Below are positions 22,653 through 26,216 of a DNA stretch of 26,216 nucleotides, piece after piece (the stretch's first letter is position 1; the number at the start of each line of letters is the position of its first letter). Position numbers and translations under genes: made by a program. The notes below the pieces were generated by a model, which saw nothing but the letters and a program-made list of their open reading frames with translations, was not told the DNA's origin and did no database searches. This DNA comes from JBQTIU01 sp052387815 (GTDB lineage Bacteria > Pseudomonadota > Alphaproteobacteria > CACIAM-22H2): the NCBI GenBank assembly GCA_052387815.1, contig JBQTIU010000066.1:1-26216 (forward strand). The letters run 5' to 3'.

Positions 22653-22798
22653 GGCCGAACTCGCTCGGGATTGGACCGACAGAGTGAACGACGCCGGTCC
22701 TTGGATCAAGAGCGGCGCGACGATTGACAGCCCCTGACCCGGGGATAGAGTGCCCTGGGATCCTCGTTTTACCGGTTTGGCGTCGGCAGGACCACGTC
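22653..22798. promoter_or_regulatory. Divergent gap with TTGACA promoter for the flavoprotein
   Basis: TTGACA (22724-22729), 16 nt and TAGAGT (22746-22751) form a rightward promoter about 40 nt ahead of the AGGA site (22787-22790) for ATG 22799. The in-frame TTG inside the -35 box is thus not a start codon. No equally good leftward promoter was found. Confidence 0.5.
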
Positions 22799-25768
22799 AT
22801 GGCGGATGGGAGACCCGCGCGCCGGCTTGTCCGCCGCGGCATCGAAGAGAGCGCGCCCGAAGTCGAAATTGCATTCGCCGGCCAGTCGGTGCGCGCCCTC
22901 GAAGGCGAGTCCCTCGCCGCGGCGCTCACGGCCGCCGGGATTGTGGGCCTGCGCACGACGCGGCGCGGGGAACCGCGCGGCGTATTTTGCGGCATGGGCG
23001 TCTGTTTCGACTGCTTGGTGCGCATCGACGGCCGTCCCAGCCAGCGCGCCTGCCTCACCAAAGTTCGGGCGGGCATGCGCATCGAACCCCAGTTGCACGA
23101 GGGGCCGGTCCCCGATCCCGGCGACCCGCCGCTCGCCGCGGCGCCGAATGGCGGGATCCCGGAGCATGAATGCGAAGTGCTGGTAATCGGGGCCGGTCCG
23201 GCCGGCCTCGCCGCCGCCGAGGCCGCGGCATCATCCGGGGCCGAGGTCACGGTCCTCGACGAACGGCCGGAGCCGGGCGGGCAGTATTTCAAGCAGCTTG
23301 CGCCCAGCCACCGCTTCGCCGCGCCGTCGGCGATCGATCGGCAATTCGCCCGCGGCCGCGCGCTGATCGACCGGGTTCGGGAACTGGGTGTGTGCCTGGT
23401 CGGCGAGGCCATGGTCTGGGGCGCTTTTCGCGGCGAGGACGGCACCCTCGAACTGGGCACCTTCGCCGACGGCCGGGCCGGGCGCTACCGCACACGGCAC
23501 TTGATTGTCGCCGTCGGCGCCTACGAGCGCTCGTTTCCCGTCCCCGGCTGGACCCTGCCGGGGGTGATGACGACCGGAGCCGCGCAGACCCTCGGCCGGT
23601 CCTACCGGGTGGCGCCAGGATCGCGGGTGCTGTTCGCCGGCAATGGCCCGCTCAATCTCCAGGTCGCTGCCGAGCTCGCCAGCGGCGGGGCGAGGGTGGT
23701 CGCGGTCGCGGAGGCCGCACCGCGGCCCGGCCCGTCTCGACTGGGGAGCCTCATGTCCGCGTTGCGCTGGTCCCCGGACCTGATGCGCGACGGCCTCCTC
23801 TACCTCGCCGCACTTTGGCGCCACCGCATCCCCGTCCTCTATCGCCACGCCGTCGTCCGCCTCGACGGCAACGGGCGAGTGGAACGCGCCACGCTTGCTC
23901 GCATCGACGCCGAGGGGCGGCCGATTCCCGGCACCGAACGACCCTACGATGTGGATTCAGTGTGCCTGGGTTACGGCTTCCTGCCGTCGACCGACATCAC
24001 GCGCCTGCTCGGCTGCCGCCACGTCGTCGATCCGAGCGCGGCGCTCGCCGTCGAGCGCGACCTCGACGGCGCGACATCCGTGCCTGGCGTGTTCGCCGCC
24101 GGTGACTGCGGCGGCATCGGCGGCGCGCGCGTCGCCCTTGCCCAGGGCAAGCTTGCGGGCCTCGCTGCGGCGCGCAACTTGGGCCATGCGTCGCCGGCGC
24201 CAGCGGCCATCGCCCGCGCCCAGGCCGAGCTCGCCCAAGCGCTCGCGTTCCAGAACGCCCTGTGGCGGCTGTTCGCGGCGCCGCGCGTCGATGGGATCGT
24301 CGACGACGAGGTCGTGATCTGCCGCTGCGAGGAGGTGACGGCGGGCCACCTGCGCCGCTACCGTGCCGCCGGCGCCGCCGAGAGCGGCGCGATCAAGAAG
24401 CTGACGCGGACGGGGATGGGCCGCTGCCAGGGGCGATATTGCGCCCCTCATGTCGCGCGCATGTGCGCCGCGGCGAGCGGTCGCGCGCCCGACGAGTTCG
24501 CCTTCTTCGCGCCGAGAGTCCCGGTGAAGGCCCTGCCGGCGGTGGCCCTCGCCAGCGAAAAAGGGGAATGGGCCGGCCATGGCGAGACCGAGCCGCCGCC
24601 GCTCGGCGCTCCGCTCGCGGTGCGCGACGAGGCGGAGCGGCGCGCCGACACGGCGATCATCGGTGCCGGCATCCTCGGGACGTGCACGGCCTATTATCTG
24701 GCGCGCGCCGGGGCCGACGTCGTCGTGTTGGAGCGCGGGCAGCCGAACGGGCAGGCCTCCGGCGGCAATGCCGGCAGTTTGCATGTTCAGCTCTTGTCTT
24801 ACGATTTTGGCGAACGCGCCGAGGGTGGCGGCCGGATGGCAGCGCAGGCCTTGCCCTTGCAACGCGAGTCCGCGCGGGCATGGCCGGCGCTCGCAAAGGA
24901 GTTGGGGCGGGATGTGGAGATCGAGGTCACCGGCGGCCTGATGGTCGCGGAAGACGAGGCGCGGCTCGACCATCTCAAGCGCAAGGCGGCGCTCGAACGC
25001 TCGTTCGGGACGTCGGTCGAGGTGATCTCGGCGTCGGAGCTCAAGGCGCTGGCGCCGGCGGTCTCCTGGCACATGATCGGGGCCGCCTGGTGCGCGGAAG
25101 AGGGCAAGATCAACCCCATGCTGGCGACCCAAGCGGTCCTGGAGGCGGCGATGGCGGCGGGCGCGCGGCTGTTCCGCGAGACCGAGGTCCGCGCCATCGA
25201 GCGCACCGGCGGCGGGTTCCTCCTGCACACCAACCGCGGCGCCTTTCGCGCCGCGCGGGTCCTCAACGCCGCCGGCGCGTGGTCGTCGCGGGTTGCGGCG
25301 ATGGTCGGCGTTCGCCTGCCGGTTCACGCCTCGCCGTTGCAGATGATCGTCACTGAGCCGGCGCCACTCCTCGTCCGCCACTTGATCGCGCATGCCGACC
25401 GCCACCTCACGCTGAAACAGGCGAGGAACGGCAATATCATCATCGGCGGCGGATGGCGCGCGCGGCTCGATGCGAGCGGGCATGCCTTGGTGCAGTGCGA
25501 CAGCCTGGAGGGCAATCTGTGGGTGGCGCAGCGCGTGCTGCCCGCGCTTGCCTCGGTGCACGTCATCCGCGCCTGGGCCGCCATCAACGCCAGCATCGAC
25601 GGCGCGCCCATCCTGGGCGAGGTCCCGGGTTTGGCCGGTTTCTACAACGCCGTTGCCGGGAATGGCGTCACCCTCGGCCCGATCATCGGGCGGCTGACGG
25701 CGGACATGATGCGCAGCGGCCGCGCGGACCCGGCGCTGGCGCCGTTCTCGCTGGCGCGGTTCGGGTGA
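22799..25768 (+). CDS. Three-domain flavoprotein dehydrogenase: HcnA, HcnB and HcnC (opine oxidase-like) fused in one chain
   Basis: This 989-residue protein joins three parts that are usually separate subunits. Residues 20-100 form a [2Fe-2S] domain with Cys64, Cys69, Cys72 and Cys85. Residues 125-580 form a pyridine-nucleotide-disulfide-type FAD/NAD domain (VIGAGPAGLA, LFAGNGPLNLQ, GVFAAGDCGG) that ends in a BFD-like iron-sulfur segment with Cys508-x-Cys510 and Cys543-x4-Cys548. Residues 616-989 form a DAO-type FAD amine dehydrogenase (IIGAGILGTCTAYYLARAG, QASGGNAGSLH, NAVAGNGVTLGP). This is the architecture of HcnABC and of octopine/nopaline oxidases, which oxidise a C-N bond and feed the respiratory chain. 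ATG 22799 has AGGA 8 nt before it. No signal peptide or membrane segment is evident. Confidence 0.9.
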   Translation: MADGRPARRLVRRGIEESAPEVEIAFAGQSVRALEGESLAAALTAAGIVGLRTTRRGEPRGVFCGMGVCFDCLVRIDGRPSQRACLTKVRAGMRIEPQLHEGPVPDPGDPPLAAAPNGGIPEHECEVLVIGAGPAGLAAAEAAASSGAEVTVLDERPEPGGQYFKQLAPSHRFAAPSAIDRQFARGRALIDRVRELGVCLVGEAMVWGAFRGEDGTLELGTFADGRAGRYRTRHLIVAVGAYERSFPVPGWTLPGVMTTGAAQTLGRSYRVAPGSRVLFAGNGPLNLQVAAELASGGARVVAVAEAAPRPGPSRLGSLMSALRWSPDLMRDGLLYLAALWRHRIPVLYRHAVVRLDGNGRVERATLARIDAEGRPIPGTERPYDVDSVCLGYGFLPSTDITRLLGCRHVVDPSAALAVERDLDGATSVPGVFAAGDCGGIGGARVALAQGKLAGLAAARNLGHASPAPAAIARAQAELAQALAFQNALWRLFAAPRVDGIVDDEVVICRCEEVTAGHLRRYRAAGAAESGAIKKLTRTGMGRCQGRYCAPHVARMCAAASGRAPDEFAFFAPRVPVKALPAVALASEKGEWAGHGETEPPPLGAPLAVRDEAERRADTAIIGAGILGTCTAYYLARAGADVVVLERGQPNGQASGGNAGSLHVQLLSYDFGERAEGGGRMAAQALPLQRESARAWPALAKELGRDVEIEVTGGLMVAEDEARLDHLKRKAALERSFGTSVEVISASELKALAPAVSWHMIGAAWCAEEGKINPMLATQAVLEAAMAAGARLFRETEVRAIERTGGGFLLHTNRGAFRAARVLNAAGAWSSRVAAMVGVRLPVHASPLQMIVTEPAPLLVRHLIAHADRHLTLKQARNGNIIIGGGWRARLDASGHALVQCDSLEGNLWVAQRVLPALASVHVIRAWAAINASIDGAPILGEVPGLAGFYNAVAGNGVTLGPIIGRLTADMMRSGRADPALAPFSLARFG

Positions 25769-25940
25769 TCGAGCGGCCGATCGGCGCCGGTCGTGTCGCG
25801 GCGGCGGTCGGCCGAAGCGCACGGCGATGAAGTCCGCCCGACCGGCTCACCCGAGGTCCAGGGAGTTGCGGTCCTTGCAGGGTCAGGACTCGTACCGCAG
25901 AGGGCGCCGAGAAGAACGCGCCTGCTCGCACAGGAACGGA

Positions 25941-25962
25941 TTGCGGCGCGAAAGCGCCGCGA
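25941..25962. terminator. GNRA-capped stem-loop
   Basis: GCGGCGC (25943-25949) pairs perfectly with GCGCCGC (25954-25960) around a GAAA tetraloop. A T-G and a T-A pair extend the stem outside. No T run follows, so intrinsic termination is uncertain. Confidence 0.45.
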
Positions 25963-25989
25963 ATTGCTGTCTGCCTTCTCCCTCCGCGC

Positions 25990-26010
25990 GATCACGACGA
26001 AGTCGTGATC
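25990..26010. terminator. Perfect 9-bp stem with 3-nt loop
   Basis: GATCACGAC (25990-25998) and GTCGTGATC (26002-26010) pair around GAA. It is followed by CCCTCCCGC, with no T run in either direction. It may stop or stabilise transcripts of the convergent genes. Confidence 0.45.
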
Positions 26011-26080
26011 CCTCCCGCGCCCTCCGCGGTTGATTTTCGTCCCTGCGGAGTGACCGGCCCACAGTTCGTGGCCCGGGGGA

Positions 26081-26216
26081 TCAGCTCGCCCCGGCCGCGA
26101 AACTGTAGGCGCCGTAGCCGACCACCTGGTCGCGCGGGCCGGCGGTGTCGCCGGAATTGCGCAGATCGACGGTCTTGGCCGTAAGGCCGTGCCTTTGCGC
26201 CTGCTTCAACAGGCCC
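26081..26216 (-). CDS. Memo-family protein (AmmeMemoRadiSam system protein B), C-terminal end only
   Basis: The last 44 codons before TGA 26083-26081 read LRNSGDTAGPRDQVVGYGAY after a short helix LLKQAQRHGL. This NSGDT-x-VVGYGA ending is the typical C-terminus of Memo-like proteins, which share the fold of class III extradiol dioxygenases. In bacteria they occur beside an AMMECR1-domain protein and a radical-SAM enzyme whose role is unknown. The remaining 200 or more residues lie beyond the right edge. It is convergent to the large flavoprotein and probably not part of the catabolic locus. Confidence 0.75.
   Translation of the reverse strand, partial: GLLKQAQRHGLTAKTVDLRNSGDTAGPRDQVVGYGAYSFAAGAS

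Larger units (their letters stand above)
25769..26080. other. Hairpin-rich convergent gap
   Basis: No gene is supported in these 312 bases. The short open frames here have no ribosome binding site or known motif. Two strong stem-loops (25941-25962 and 25990-26010) are the only structure. They suit a convergent terminator region between the flavoprotein and the Memo-family gene. Confidence 0.5.

Noticed and set aside
23957..25822. A 621-residue minus-strand protein opposite the flavoprotein
   Set aside because: It is a high-GC antisense shadow with no family motif, no ribosome binding site, and composition mirroring the plus-strand codons.
1..26216. CRISPR arrays or rRNA genes
   Set aside because: No set of evenly spaced 24-40-bp repeats and no rRNA-like stretch was seen. 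The only repeats are the 101-bp pair, the IS3 ends and short boxes.

Overview
The window is GC-rich, with dense genes, strong AGGAG-type ribosome binding sites and some GTG starts. Its gene content is typical of a soil or marine Alphaproteobacterium: TRAP transporter, TctC-type receptor, IS91-associated integrase, HcnABC/opine-oxidase-like flavoprotein, and an alphaproteobacterial-type tRNA-fMet 3' end. The taxon is inferred from style and gene families, not proven.

Region 1 (1-4.3 kb) is a graveyard of mobile DNA. It holds a phage-like helix-turn-helix protein running off the left edge and the 3' 45 nt of tRNA-fMet (195-239), which looks like an island attachment scar followed by a long hairpin. 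It also holds the N-terminal piece of an IS91-type tyrosine integrase, the C-terminal piece of a Cas4/RecB-like nuclease, an apparently intact hicA-hicB toxin-antitoxin pair, and a DEAH helicase broken by three frameshifts. Last come the first third of a higB toxin with a good promoter, a TctC receptor gene cut at its 3' end, and a frameshifted ridA.

Region 2 (4.4-8.7 kb) has an intact msrB, then a DHDPS/NAL-family aldolase gene flanked by inverted IS3-type right ends. A 101-bp direct copy of the 5' part of an aldo/keto reductase gene lies outside those ends. A fragment of an acyl-CoA synthetase, the full aldo/keto reductase (catalytic Tyr replaced by His) and an enoyl-CoA hydratase follow.

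Region 3 (8.7-20.3 kb) is an intact divergent catabolic locus. Leftward from 15143 run a DHDPS-family lyase, an amidohydrolase, a second DHDPS-family lyase and a complete TRAP transporter (DctP-DctQ-DctM). Rightward from 15315 run a phosphotriesterase-like hydrolase, a PhyH-type dioxygenase, a small tautomerase, an acyl-CoA dehydrogenase and a single-chain CoA-transferase. The 171-bp intergenic region has repeated ATGCATCATG boxes and promoter-like hexamers. Inference: the TRAP system imports an organic acid, possibly nitrogen-containing or cyclic. Hydrolases, dioxygenase and tautomerase then process it, the CoA-transferase activates it, acyl-CoA dehydrogenase and hydratases oxidise it, and aldolases cleave it. 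The substrate cannot be read from the sequence.

Region 4 (20.3-26.2 kb) has a leftward set (class IV aminotransferase, polysaccharide-deacetylase/PuuE-like hydrolase, MaoC hydratase). Divergent from it is a 989-residue flavoprotein that joins the equivalents of HcnA, HcnB and HcnC (or opine oxidase subunits) in one chain. A hairpin-rich gap separates this from the C-terminal end of a Memo-family (AmmeMemoRadiSam protein B) gene at the right edge. The most unusual items are the three-in-one dehydrogenase, the divergent locus with two different DHDPS-family enzymes, the dctM gene with no ordinary start codon at the place its ribosome binding site points to, and the aldo/keto reductase with His for Tyr.
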